Below are positions 23,246-31,069 of a stretch of DNA of 43,192 nt, in pieces; positions within the stretch are counted from its first letter, which is position 1; every line of letters begins with the position of its first letter. Origin of the DNA: Bacteroidaceae bacterium (GTDB lineage Bacteria > Bacteroidota > Bacteroidia > Bacteroidales > Bacteroidaceae). Position numbers and translations under genes: made by a program. The DNA lies in contig JAGBKI010000045.1 in assembly GCA_017933995.1 (NCBI GenBank), forward strand, positions 1 to 43,192, written 5' to 3'. The notes beneath the pieces were generated by a model, which worked only from the letters and a program-made list of their open reading frames with translations, was not told the DNA's origin and searched no databases.

Positions 23246-23989
23246 ATGAAGAAATTTCTTCTACTGACCGCCTTTTTGGTCACCGCCGCCAGCCTCTCCG
23301 CGCAGCAGACGGAGGGTACGTGGACGCTCAACACGCGTCTGTACACCTCCAACTACTTTTCCACCACCATCTACAACGCTGCCACGCTGCTGGCCAAGCA
23401 CTTCGCCTTCAAGGACAACGAGCAGGCCGAACTCTGGGCCAACCGCATCGTGCCCCGCGCCGAACTCATTTTCCCCATCGGCATGGGTAAGCGCGGCTTC
23501 AAGCACAGCGGGCAGGACATCTACGGCCCCTACCACTACGCCTTCGGCAACCCGTTCAAACACTTAGGTGACTGCGCCGTGGGGCTCGACGCCTCCTTCA
23601 AACCTGGCACCGTGGGCGTATACGCCGGTGCCTACTACAAGAGCCAGGAAATCGTTTTCCGCGCCACGAAGGACAACCTGCGCGGCCACTATTTCCAGCC
23701 CCGCGCGGGCATCGTGCTGGGCGTGGGCGAGAACACCCTCGAAGCCGGCGCATTCTACGACGTCGTGGCGGGCTGCAGCGGCTCCGTGGCCGACACCGAC
23801 AAGGGACGCCTCAAAGGCGGCTGGGGACTTGACTTCGCCCTGGGCATCAACACCAACGAGGGCAAGAGCAAGACGCTGCTCCAGTTCTCTATGCCTCTCC
23901 ACAATTTCCTCGACCGCGGCTACGCCGGCCAGCAGGGCATGAAGCGCAAGGTGGGCTACATCACCGTCACGCAGCGCATCTTCCTGTAA
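23246..23989 (+). CDS. Small outer-membrane beta-barrel protein, unknown
   Basis: I do not recognise a named family. The 247-residue product has a signal peptide (MKKFLLLTAFLVTAASLSAQ), alternating hydrophobic and polar strands with many Tyr, Phe and Gly, and an IFL end. This is consistent with an 8-10 strand outer-membrane barrel. It has no TonB box, plug or sorting domain. It appears to be a single-gene transcript between tRNA-fMet and hpt. Confidence 0.7.
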   Translation: MKKFLLLTAFLVTAASLSAQQTEGTWTLNTRLYTSNYFSTTIYNAATLLAKHFAFKDNEQAELWANRIVPRAELIFPIGMGKRGFKHSGQDIYGPYHYAFGNPFKHLGDCAVGLDASFKPGTVGVYAGAYYKSQEIVFRATKDNLRGHYFQPRAGIVLGVGENTLEAGAFYDVVAGCSGSVADTDKGRLKGGWGLDFALGINTNEGKSKTLLQFSMPLHNFLDRGYAGQQGMKRKVGYITVTQRIFL

Positions 23990-24017
23990 CCGGCACCGCA
24001 TTTCGCCCGTCCTTTCG

Positions 24018-24025
24018 TAACTTTG
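24018..24025 (+). promoter_or_regulatory. Upstream -7 box of hpt (P1)
   Basis: TAACTTTG within CGTAACTTTG; the same word recurs at P2, 87 bp downstream. Confidence 0.4.
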
Positions 24026-24051
24026 GCCCCTGCTGAAGTTACTCACACTCG

Positions 24052-24090
24052 GCAGAGCAAGCACGAAAACAAGTTTTCTGCTTGCTCTGC
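24052..24090. repeat. Strong hairpin between the two hpt promoters
   Basis: GCAGAGCAAGCA (24052-24063) pairs with TGCTTGCTCTGC (24079-24090), and GAAAAC pairs with GTTTTC, with a single C bulge. ACTCGTTTTTA follows, so it may end or attenuate transcripts from P1. Confidence 0.75.
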
Positions 24091-24112
24091 ACTCGTTTTT
24101 ATCGTAACTTTG
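24082..24112 (+). promoter_or_regulatory. Downstream promoter of hpt (P2)
   Basis: TTG (24082-24084), a 20-bp spacer and TAACTTTG (24105-24112). Confidence 0.5.
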
Positions 24113-24195
24113 CACACAGAAAAACGGTGCGCCCGCGGCGCGCCGTCCGTGAACAAAAAATCCACTCCCCGCTAACCTCCCCATCCCCACCCGCC

Positions 24196-24741
24196 ATGGA
24201 AACCGTCAGAATCCTCGACCGCAGCTTCCGCCTCTACCTCAGCGAAGCCGAAATCCAGCAGCGCGTCCGCGAAGTCGCCGCGCAAATCAGCCGCGACCTT
24301 GAAGGCAAGAACCCCTTGCTGCTCGGTGTGCTAAACGGTGCTTTCGTTTTCGCCGCCGACCTTGTGCGCGCCGTCACCATCCCCGCCGAGATTTCCTTCA
24401 TCAAGGTGGCCTCCTACGAAGGCACGTCATCGACCGGCACCGTGTCCAACCTCATCGGACTTAACGAAAGTCTGGAAGGCCGCACCGTGGTCATCGTCGA
24501 GGACATCATCGACAGCGGCCTTTCCATGACCCACCTCGTCGAGGCCGTCAAGGCCATGAACCCCGCCGACGTGCGCATCTGCTCCCTGCTCGTCAAGCCC
24601 GGCAACCTCAAGGTGGAACTCGATGTGCCCTACTGCTGTTTCCGCATCCCCAATGACTTCATCGTGGGCTACGGTCTCGACTACGACCGCTACGGGCGTG
24701 GCCTGCGCGATATATACGTCGTTACGGAAGACGGCCATTGA
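24196..24741 (+). CDS. hpt: Hypoxanthine phosphoribosyltransferase
   Basis: This purine-salvage enzyme converts hypoxanthine or guanine plus PRPP to IMP or GMP. The 181-residue protein begins at ATG 24196 (METVRILDRSFRLYLSEAEI). It has LLGVLNGAFVFAADLVR, the SYEG loop, the PRPP motif VVIVEDIIDSGLSM and the base-contact region CCFRIPNDFIVGYGLDY. It is the first gene of the hpt-adk-obgE-pgeF group. The stop codon lies at the start of an inverted tandem-repeat pair. Confidence 0.94.
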   Translation: METVRILDRSFRLYLSEAEIQQRVREVAAQISRDLEGKNPLLLGVLNGAFVFAADLVRAVTIPAEISFIKVASYEGTSSTGTVSNLIGLNESLEGRTVVIVEDIIDSGLSMTHLVEAVKAMNPADVRICSLLVKPGNLKVELDVPYCCFRIPNDFIVGYGLDYDRYGRGLRDIYVVTEDGH

Positions 24742-24838
24742 ACATTGACCATAGACCATTTACCATTGGCTACGCGCCGTAACCGCACCGTAACCGCGCC
24801 AGACGGCAATGGTCAATGGTCAATGTTCAATGGTCAAT
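24742..24838. repeat. Inverted pair of heptamer repeats, hpt-adk junction
   Basis: The left arm (about 24741-24768, ATTGACCAT-type) is the complement of the right arm, four AATGGTC-type heptamers at 24808-24835. A 38-bp GC-rich core separates them. The left arm begins at the hpt stop. Confidence 0.88.
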
Positions 24839-24861
24839 CCCCCAACCCCGCTCACACAACC

Positions 24862-24893
24862 AACTGATTAACTTACCAACCGATAAACTCCCT
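24862..24893. repeat. 8-bp-period repeat ending at the adk start codon
   Basis: Four units AACTGATT, AACTTACC, AACCGATA and AACTCCCT run directly into ATG 24894. No Shine-Dalgarno sequence is present. Confidence 0.75.
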
Positions 24894-25463
24894 ATGAAAA
24901 ACATCGTCATCTTTGGCGCGCCTGGCTCCGGCAAAGGCACGCAGAGCGATATGCTCGTCGCCCGCTACGGTTTCGACCACATCAGCACCGGCGACGTGTT
25001 GCGCGCAGAGATTAAGAACGGCACCGAACTCGGACGCACCGCCAAGGCGTACATCGACAAAGGCCAGCTCATCCCCGACGACCTGATGATAGACATCCTG
25101 GCCGCCACCTACGACGCGCTGCCCAAGACCGCCGGTGTCATCTTCGACGGCTTCCCCCGCACCATCCCGCAGGCCGAGGCACTCGAACGGATGCTTGCCG
25201 AGCGCGGCACGCAGGTGCACGCCATGCTGGAGCTGCAGGTGCCCGACGAGATGCTCATCGAGCGTCTCATCAACCGTGGCAAGACCAGCGGACGCGCCGA
25301 CGACAACGCCGAGACCATCGCCAAGCGCCTTGAGGTCTACAACGCACAGACCGCCCCGCTCATCGCCTGGTACGACAAAGCCGGCCTGCGCAACGCCGTC
25401 ACCGGCCACGGCGCACTCGAAGACATCAACGCCGCGCTGCGGGCTGTGATTGATAACTTGTAG
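24894..25463 (+). CDS. adk: Adenylate kinase
   Basis: It interconverts ATP and AMP with two ADP. The 189-residue protein has the P-loop GAPGSGKGTQ at 8-17, the AMP-site segment DHISTGDVLR, FDGFPRTIPQA and the LID region INRGKTSGRADD. The LID is the short form without zinc cysteines, as in other Bacteroidetes. The start at 24894 places the P-loop normally; an upstream in-frame stretch encodes only repeat DNA. Confidence 0.96.
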   Translation: MKNIVIFGAPGSGKGTQSDMLVARYGFDHISTGDVLRAEIKNGTELGRTAKAYIDKGQLIPDDLMIDILAATYDALPKTAGVIFDGFPRTIPQAEALERMLAERGTQVHAMLELQVPDEMLIERLINRGKTSGRADDNAETIAKRLEVYNAQTAPLIAWYDKAGLRNAVTGHGALEDINAALRAVIDNL

Positions 25464-25465
25464 TC

Positions 25466-25617
25466 CAGTGGCGGAATTACCTATATTTGTTCAATTTTGA
25501 TAACAATTTTGAAGAATTTCTGCGCGAAGCGCATCAAGAGTAGTCGCCTACGGCGAGAAATTTTACAAAATTAAATTCAAAATTATTCAAAATACGCATT
25601 ATTGGGCTAATTCCGCC
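25466..25617. repeat. Nested inverted repeat, adk-obgE junction
   Basis: The outer arms are GGCGGAATTA (25470-25479) and TAATTCCGCC (25608-25617). The inner AT-rich arms (about 25488-25518 and 25562-25593) repeat CAATTTTGA/TTCAAAATT. The core holds two perfect small hairpins, TGCGC/GCGCA (25521-25533) and TCGCC/GGCGA (25544-25556). Confidence 0.85.
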
Positions 25618-25647
25618 AACGCGTTTTTTATTATTCACTAAAAGGAT

Positions 25648-26823
25648 ATGGCCTCCAACTTCATCGACTACGTTAAAATCTTCTGCCGCTCGGGCAAGGG
25701 AGGGCGCGGCTCCATGCACCTCCACCGCGCCAAGTACAACCCCAACGGCGGACCCGACGGCGGCGACGGCGGACGCGGAGGCAACGTATACCTGCGCGCC
25801 AACCGCAACTACTGGACCCTGCTCCACCTGCGCTACGACCGCCACGTCTTCGCTGGCAACGGCGGCGCAGGCGGCAAAGACCGCTGCCACGGCAAGGACG
25901 GCGAGGACCGCTACATCGACGTGCCCTGCGGCACCGTGGCCTACGATGCCGAGACGGGACGCTACCTCTGCGACGTCACCCGCGACGGCGAGACCGTGAT
26001 GTTGCTCAAGGGCGGGCGAGGCGGCCTCGGCAACTGGCAGTTCCGTTCGGCCACCAACCAGACGCCGCGCTATGCCCAGCCCGGCGAACCGATGCAGGAG
26101 AAAACCGTCGTCCTGGAACTCAAAATGCTGGCCGACGTGGGTCTTGTGGGCTTCCCCAACGCGGGAAAGAGCACACTCGTTTCCGCCGTGTCGGCGGCGC
26201 GCCCCAAGGTGGCCGACTATCCCTTTACCACCCTCGAACCCAGTGTCGGCGTCGTGGCCTACCGCGACAACCGCTCGTTCGTGATGGCCGACATTCCTGG
26301 CATCATCGAGGGCGCCGCCGAGGGGCGCGGCCTCGGACTGCGTTTCCTGCGCCACATCGAGCGCAACGCCGCCCTCCTCTTCCTCGTCCCCGCCGACAGC
26401 GACGACATAGCCGAGAGCTACCGCGTGCTGCTTTCCGAACTGGAACGCTACAACCCCGCCATGCTCCGCAAGCGCCGCGTGCTGGCCGTCAGCAAGTGCG
26501 ACCTCATCGACGAGGAACTGGAACAGATGCTCGCCGAGACGCTGCCCCGCGACATCCCCACCGTTTTCATCTCCGCCGTCACGGGCCAGGGCATCGACCG
26601 CTTGAAGGACATCCTTTGGGAAAACCTCAATGCCGACGACGCGCCCGTCGCCGCCGAGGCCGACGAGACCTTTGTCCATCGCGACCGCGAGGCCGCCCTG
26701 CTCGCCTCCGACTTCGCCGACTGGGACGACGATGAACTCCCCGCCCCATCCGACGATGACGATGACACCGACGAGGAGGAAGAACTTGAGGAGTACGATT
26801 GGGAAGATTTAGTTAAAAGTTAA
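25648..26823 (+). CDS. obgE: Obg GTPase, 50S ribosome assembly
   Basis: This essential GTPase of late 50S assembly and stress control has 391 residues. The glycine-rich Obg domain is at 1-158 ([14 protein letters not shown]). In the G domain, G1 is GFPNAGKST, the switch I threonine lies in [12 protein letters not shown]3 is DIPGIIEGA, and G4 is TKCD-like SKCD. The C-terminal 60 residues are highly acidic ([16 protein letters not shown]) and replace the OCT domain. The last codons and stop lie inside the left arm of the next repeat. ATG 25648 follows the element ATTATTCACTAAAAGGAT. Confidence 0.95.
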   Translation: MASNFIDYVKIFCRSGKGGRGSMHLHRAKYNPNGGPDGGDGGRGGNVYLRANRNYWTLLHLRYDRHVFAGNGGAGGKDRCHGKDGEDRYIDVPCGTVAYDAETGRYLCDVTRDGETVMLLKGGRGGLGNWQFRSATNQTPRYAQPGEPMQEKTVVLELKMLADVGLVGFPNAGKSTLVSAVSAARPKVADYPFTTLEPSVGVVAYRDNRSFVMADIPGIIEGAAEGRGLGLRFLRHIERNAALLFLVPADSDDIAESYRVLLSELERYNPAMLRKRRVLAVSKCDLIDEELEQMLAETLPRDIPTVFISAVTGQGIDRLKDILWENLNADDAPVAAEADETFVHRDREAALLASDFADWDDDELPAPSDDDDDTDEEEELEEYDWEDLVKS

Positions 26824-26946
26824 AAGATAAGAGTGAAAAGTGGAGAATGTGGTGGCAGCGATTCAAGGCGTAGTCTTTCTTGACAAAGGCAAAGGCTAAA
26901 CGTAACTACACTTTTCACTTTTATCTTTTAATTATTCACTATTAAC
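26811..26946. repeat. Inverted pair of heptamer repeats, obgE-pgeF junction
   Basis: The left arm is AGTTAAA, AGTTAAA, AGATAAG, AGTGAAA from 26811, including the obgE stop codon. The right arm is CACTTTT, CACTTTT, ATCTTTT, AATTATT, CACTATT, ending 3 bases before the pgeF ATG. Arm cores are complementary at about 22 of 24 positions around a core of about 65 bp. Confidence 0.88.
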
Positions 26947-27702
26947 ATGCTCCTCCCCCTCCACCCCGATGTCACAGCCTTTGCCACGGAGCGCGGTGGC
27001 GGCGTCAGCACGGGCGAGTACGCCTCGATGAACGTGTGCCACTACAACGGCGACGCGCCCGAGGCCGTGGCCGAAAACCGCCGCCGCCTCGCCGAGCGTC
27101 TGGGCATACCCGCTGCCAACATCGTGCTGCCGCGCCAGACGCATTCCACGCGCGTGGCCCTTGTCGACGCACCGCCAATGGTCAATGGTCAATGGTCAAC
27201 GGTCAATGCGGTGGACGCCCTCATCACGCAAACGCCCGGCCTGTGCATCGGTGTGTCGACCGCCGACTGCATCCCTGTTTTGCTCTACGACCCGCGCACG
27301 CGCACCGCCGCCGCTGTCCACGCGGGCTGGCGTGGCACACTGGGGCGCATCGTGCGGCGCACCGTCGAGGCAATGGACGCGCTCTGCGGCGTGCGCCCCG
27401 AAGACCTCCGCGCCGCCATCGGGCCTGGCATCAGCCGCGCGGCCTACGAGGTGGGCGACGAACTGCCACAAGCCTTTGCCGACGCGGGCTTTCCCATAGA
27501 CCAAATCACCAGCCGCTCTGGCGGACGCTGGCACCTCAACCTTCCCCTTGCCAACCGCCTGGAACTGCGCGCCGCCGGAGTTCCCGACGCGCACATCAGC
27601 GACTGCGGCCTCTGCACCTACACGCACGCCGACCGCTTCTTTTCCGCCCGCCGCCAGGGCATACGCTCCGGGCGCGTCTATACAGCCGTCGTCATCCGTT
27701 AA
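26947..27702 (+). CDS. pgeF: Purine nucleoside phosphorylase PgeF (laccase-domain, YfiH)
   Basis: These proteins, once annotated as polyphenol oxidases, have been shown to bind metal and cleave purine nucleosides, with an editing role in peptidoglycan synthesis. The 251-residue protein has the metal triad H66 (PRQTHSTRV), C108 (STADCIPVLL) and H125 (AVHAGWRGTL). Residues about 77-86 (MVNGQWSTVN) come from four AATGGTC heptamers and enlarge a loop between H66 and the DALITQ strand. It ends the hpt-adk-obgE group and shares a terminator with the convergent glucosaminidase. Confidence 0.9.
   Translation: MLLPLHPDVTAFATERGGGVSTGEYASMNVCHYNGDAPEAVAENRRRLAERLGIPAANIVLPRQTHSTRVALVDAPPMVNGQWSTVNAVDALITQTPGLCIGVSTADCIPVLLYDPRTRTAAAVHAGWRGTLGRIVRRTVEAMDALCGVRPEDLRAAIGPGISRAAYEVGDELPQAFADAGFPIDQITSRSGGRWHLNLPLANRLELRAAGVPDAHISDCGLCTYTHADRFFSARRQGIRSGRVYTAVVIR
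27177..27204. repeat. Four AATGGTC heptamers inside pgeF
   Basis: Three exact units and one variant (AACGGTC) in 28 bp, read in frame. Same unit and copy number as in the GH84 gene and the hpt-adk junction. Confidence 0.95.
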
Positions 27703-27705
27703 CAA

Positions 27706-27739
27706 AACGTGCGCCCCTCACAAGCAGGAAGCGCACGTT
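27706..27739. terminator. Bidirectional terminator, pgeF / glucosaminidase
   Basis: AACGTGCGC (27706-27714) pairs with GCGCACGTT (27731-27739) between convergent genes. The T-tract is weak. Confidence 0.65.
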
Positions 27740-27794
27740 GTGCTTATGCTTGCGGCCTCGTCCTCACTGAAAACGGAGCCGCAACATAACGTTT

Positions 27795-28769
27795 TCAACG
27801 AATGCGGATGCGGTCGCCCACCGATGGCACATAACTATCGGGCAAGCGATTCAGATGATAGAGCGTGCGCGTGCGCACGGCGTAAGCCTGGGCAATGGCT
27901 TGGAGCGTTTCGCCAGCGCGGACAACGTGGTGGAAACGCTTATACTGTTTTTCGGCGCGGGCAGGTTTTCTCACCAGATAGACCCGTTCGCCAGCACGTG
28001 GCTCATAGCCTTTGCGCTGTTCGTTGTAAGCACGCAGCGAACGCGCACTCACGCCCCAGCGCTTGCCGATAGCCGCATAGGTGTCCCCTTGAGAAGCAAG
28101 CACATAGTACGCCCCGTTGGCCATATAGATGCGCGGTCGGCTGGAGGAGGCCACGACAGGCTGGTGCGTGGCAACAGATACCGTCCGCCCACGCTGCACA
28201 TCGGTGGTGGCGGGAGTTATGGGCGTTTGTATACATTCGGCTTGAACCATAGTCGCCTGGCGGTCGAAGCGGGCGAGGTCGTAGGTCTCAATGAGTTGGA
28301 TAAGGCGGTCGGCATACGCAGGGTTGGTGGCATAGCCCGCCGCCTTGAGCCCGCGCGCCCAGCCTTTGTAATCGGTGGGGGCAAGTGCAAATAGCGACGC
28401 ATAGCGGCTGCGTCCGCGCAAAAAGAGACTATGGTCCTCAAAACTTTGGGCTGCCGAGGCGTAGACGCGAAAACGTTCGCCTGGCGCATCGTCGTCCTTG
28501 AGCATATAGGCTCCCGTCCAGTCGCCACCTGTCTTGATGCCGAAATGGTTGTTACCCTTCACGGCCAAACGGCTCTGCCCCGCCCCACTCTCAAGCAGCC
28601 CTTGCGCCAGTGTGATGCTGGCCGGCACGCCATGGAGTTTCATTTGTTCTACGGCAACAGGAGCATACTGCGCGATGTAGGCTTCGAACGTCGCATTGCG
28701 CTGTGCAGTGGCACATAGTGCGTAAAAGAAAGCGCAAAGGAAGAAAAGGATGGGGCGAGCGAGATTCAT
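27795..28769 (-). CDS. Glucosaminidase with two LysM domains
   Basis: This exported peptidoglycan hydrolase of the GH73 type cuts beta-1,4 bonds next to GlcNAc. The 324-residue protein starts at ATG 28769 with a signal peptide (MNLARPILFFLCAFFYALCATAQ); a longer frame would run into the CcsA gene. The catalytic domain at about 28-175 has ITLAQGLLESGAGQSRLAVKGNNHFGIK, with the Glu of LLESG as the likely acid, and FRVYASAAQSFEDH. Two LysM motifs follow: about 215-265 (YYVLASQGDTYAAIGKRWGV) and 280-324 (HVVRAGETLQAIAQAYAV). It is downstream of the CcsA gene by 43 bp. Confidence 0.9.
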   Translation of the reverse strand: MNLARPILFFLCAFFYALCATAQRNATFEAYIAQYAPVAVEQMKLHGVPASITLAQGLLESGAGQSRLAVKGNNHFGIKTGGDWTGAYMLKDDDAPGERFRVYASAAQSFEDHSLFLRGRSRYASLFALAPTDYKGWARGLKAAGYATNPAYADRLIQLIETYDLARFDRQATMVQAECIQTPITPATTDVQRGRTVSVATHQPVVASSSRPRIYMANGAYYVLASQGDTYAAIGKRWGVSARSLRAYNEQRKGYEPRAGERVYLVRKPARAEKQYKRFHHVVRAGETLQAIAQAYAVRTRTLYHLNRLPDSYVPSVGDRIRIR

Positions 28770-28812
28770 CGGAAAATGATGTCGTTTTGTGAAAAAGGGC
28801 GACAAGTGCGCG

Positions 28813-30171
28813 TTAGGCATAACTGTGCATACCGCCAAGCAAGTAGTTTACACCAAAGTAGGTAACAAGCACGCTGAGAAAAGCCACTAATATATATATA
28901 TGGTATACGCGGGGACGGCGGAGGACGGGAAGGCTACGCACATGTAGCGGCACGGCGTAGACCAGTAGCGTGATGAGTGCCCACACTTCCTTGGGATCCC
29001 AGCTCCAGTAGTTTCCCCACGAGATGGCAGCCCACACAGCACCGAGGAAGATTCCTGACGCAAGCAGGAATACGGCTGGCAGGAGCAGATGCTGCGAGAG
29101 CGCGGTGAGACGTTCGTCGCGACGGAAAAGCCAGACAGCACCAAGCACACAGGTCACGCCGAGCAGGGCATAGGCCATCATGATGACGCTGACGTGGAAA
29201 GAGAGTAAGGGAGAATTGAGCACAGGCATCAGACCGCCGATATGGGGTGTGCCTTCACTGATGTGCGCCACAAGCAGCGTAAACCCGGCCATCAATATAG
29301 CGGGGGCGGTGAGCAGGGGCTGGTGGCGCCGGGCAAAGGTTGCGAGCCAAAGTAGGCAAAGTGCCATGAAAAGCATTGTTTCGGGACCATTGCCAAGGGG
29401 AATGCGTCCCGCTATATACCAGCGCAACACGTATGCAGCGCTCTGGACAAGTGCCAAAAAGGGAATAAAGCCATGCAAGACGGTACGGAGCATAGTGGGA
29501 ACGCCCTTGGACGAACGCGACGGGATAAAAAAGAGTGCGAAGCCCAAGACGAGGCAGGCGATGAAGAGGACGACCGTAAATGGGATGCGGTTGAAAAGGA
29601 GTTCCGCTGTGACGCGTGTTTCGCTGACCTTGGCCGCCGTGGGAGCGGGACGGACAAGTTCGCCCCGTGTGAGCAGCAACACAAGCCCCACGCGCTCGTC
29701 GAGCTCAATAGCAGCTTTGCGCAACTTCTCAGGCACACTGTCGCGCGTGAGCGGCTCGACAAGATAGGTACCGTCGGGCGCGAAAAGGGCGGCGAACGCA
29801 CAGTGCTTTTCCTTCAGTCCGAGACGAGCCTGCAAGGCTGCATCGCCGACGAGTATCATAGGCTGATCTTTCCATACATCGGGGCGTAGCGTCCATCCGG
29901 CGAGCACTTGCGTAGGGGTGAGGCCGCGATAAGACGTTCTGCCGTATACGCCAAGCAAAAAGTCGCGCGCCAGTGTGCCGAGCGGCATTACACGCTCTTC
30001 GCCCGAAACTTGGAGTCGCTCCATCTTCGACGCTTTTTCGGCACTGACCGCTGGTACACGCTCACGCGCCGTGACGGACAAGGCCAACACGGAAAGGAGC
30101 AAGGCGAGGATGTAACGGATTTGTTTCAAGTGGTCAAGTGGTTCTGTTAAGAGCTGTTTGCCTGTCGGCAT
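28813..30171 (-). CDS. ccsA: Cytochrome c assembly protein CcsA (system II)
   Basis: CcsA carries haem across the inner membrane and joins it to CxxCH motifs. The 452-residue protein has an N-terminal hydrophobic segment, a soluble domain (about 35-190) and about eight helices. The tryptophan-rich haem-handling motif is WGNYWSWDPKEVWALITLLVY, with conserved histidines in AHISEGTPHIGG and LSFHVSVIMMAY. It overlaps the upstream ResB gene by 38 bp. The pair forms the cytochrome c synthase and would serve the CxxCH proteins encoded at 32405-35925. The motif TATATATATATGGTATA lies in its coding DNA (28890-28906). Confidence 0.9.
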   Translation of the reverse strand: MPTGKQLLTEPLDHLKQIRYILALLLSVLALSVTARERVPAVSAEKASKMERLQVSGEERVMPLGTLARDFLLGVYGRTSYRGLTPTQVLAGWTLRPDVWKDQPMILVGDAALQARLGLKEKHCAFAALFAPDGTYLVEPLTRDSVPEKLRKAAIELDERVGLVLLLTRGELVRPAPTAAKVSETRVTAELLFNRIPFTVVLFIACLVLGFALFFIPSRSSKGVPTMLRTVLHGFIPFLALVQSAAYVLRWYIAGRIPLGNGPETMLFMALCLLWLATFARRHQPLLTAPAILMAGFTLLVAHISEGTPHIGGLMPVLNSPLLSFHVSVIMMAYALLGVTCVLGAVWLFRRDERLTALSQHLLLPAVFLLASGIFLGAVWAAISWGNYWSWDPKEVWALITLLVYAVPLHVRSLPVLRRPRVYHIYILVAFLSVLVTYFGVNYLLGGMHSYA

Positions 30172-30823
30172 TACGGCGGCAAAAACGGCCTATGAGGACG
30201 GCCATCATCGAAAGCCCCAATAGGGCATAGGCCGCATAGGTAAGGGGAAGGCCGTAAGGGTCGTACTTCACGGTGAGGATAGTGCCGCGCAAGTCGTTGT
30301 CATACGACGTCTGGTAGAAACGGAAACCGCTGCGGGTCAATATACGGTTCATCGCAATGTCGGCCGAAAAGGTGTCGGCGACAGACGGAAACACCGTGAC
30401 GCGGCTGGCAAAGTCGCGAGGCGTGTTGGTGCCGGGTGTCAAGGAAACGATGAACGTGTCGAGACGTAAGGAAAAGGGAAGCGGCGAGGCAAGGTCGCTG
30501 TCCGAGGGAAAAAAATAGTTGGCCTTCGAGCCTTGGCGCAGATGGAGCGTGCCTTGACGTGATGTAAAGAAACTAATACCCGCGCCACAGAGCACAAGCA
30601 GCAACGAGACATGGAGCATGAACACCCAAAAGCGCCGCCACAAATGCCATCGCACCACAACGACTACACCAGCCACAACCAAAGCACCCCAAAGTCCAAG
30701 GAACCAAGGCGCATAATACACCGTTGCTGTTGCTACCTCGTGGCCAGAAGCGCGCTCCACGAACGTGCCCACTGCCATTGCGACAATGAGCAAAGCGATT
30801 ATAACAAGTAACAGACGGCGCAT
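30134..30823 (-). CDS. resB: ResB-like cytochrome c biogenesis protein
   Basis: ResB (Ccs1) is the partner of CcsA. The 229-residue protein starts at ATG 30823 (MRRLLLVIIALLIVAMAVGTF). It has helices at about 1-20, 42-60 and 68-85, a periplasmic beta domain (about 90-185) and a last helix at about 190-215. YYAPWFLGLWGALV, WVFMLHVSLLLVLCGAGISFF and GFRFYQTSYD are typical of the compact Bacteroidetes ResB. Translation is probably coupled to the overlapping ccsA. No good promoter is seen in the 246 bp upstream. Confidence 0.83.
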   Translation of the reverse strand: MRRLLLVIIALLIVAMAVGTFVERASGHEVATATVYYAPWFLGLWGALVVAGVVVVVRWHLWRRFWVFMLHVSLLLVLCGAGISFFTSRQGTLHLRQGSKANYFFPSDSDLASPLPFSLRLDTFIVSLTPGTNTPRDFASRVTVFPSVADTFSADIAMNRILTRSGFRFYQTSYDNDLRGTILTVKYDPYGLPLTYAAYALLGLSMMAVLIGRFCRRNADRQTALNRTT

Positions 30824-31001
30824 AGTGATGTTGTTGGTCCTGGATTGCGAAATCCTTTTATCGGACAACGCGCGGTGGGAAAAAGCACGGCAAAGTTCGC
30901 AAACTCCCACCGAATATGCGCCATCGGAACAAGTAATTTCGTCTCAAGCAGGTAGAAAGGCGTTTGTCTAAGAACAATAGCAGCATTTCATCAAGACAAA
31001 A

Positions 31002-31034
31002 TACCGTTGGCTATCTGGTGGACAGCCAACGGTT
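31002..31034 (-). terminator. Intrinsic terminator of the Rid-like gene
   Basis: ACCGTTGGCT (31003-31012) pairs with AGCCAACGGT (31024-31033). On the minus strand ATTTTGTC follows. It ends the imelysin-locus transcripts. Confidence 0.75.
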
Positions 31035-31069
31035 TATGGTTCTCTGATTGTAGTTGTGCCTTTGGAGAA

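Noticed and set aside
24082-24195. Upstream start for hpt giving a 38-residue extension
   Set aside because: The extension overlaps the P2 -7 box and a hairpin and is not part of the enzyme family; ATG 24196 fits.
28770-28838. Longer N-terminus for the LysM glucosaminidase
   Set aside because: It would overlap the end of ccsA and would bury the signal peptide, which begins at ATG 28769.
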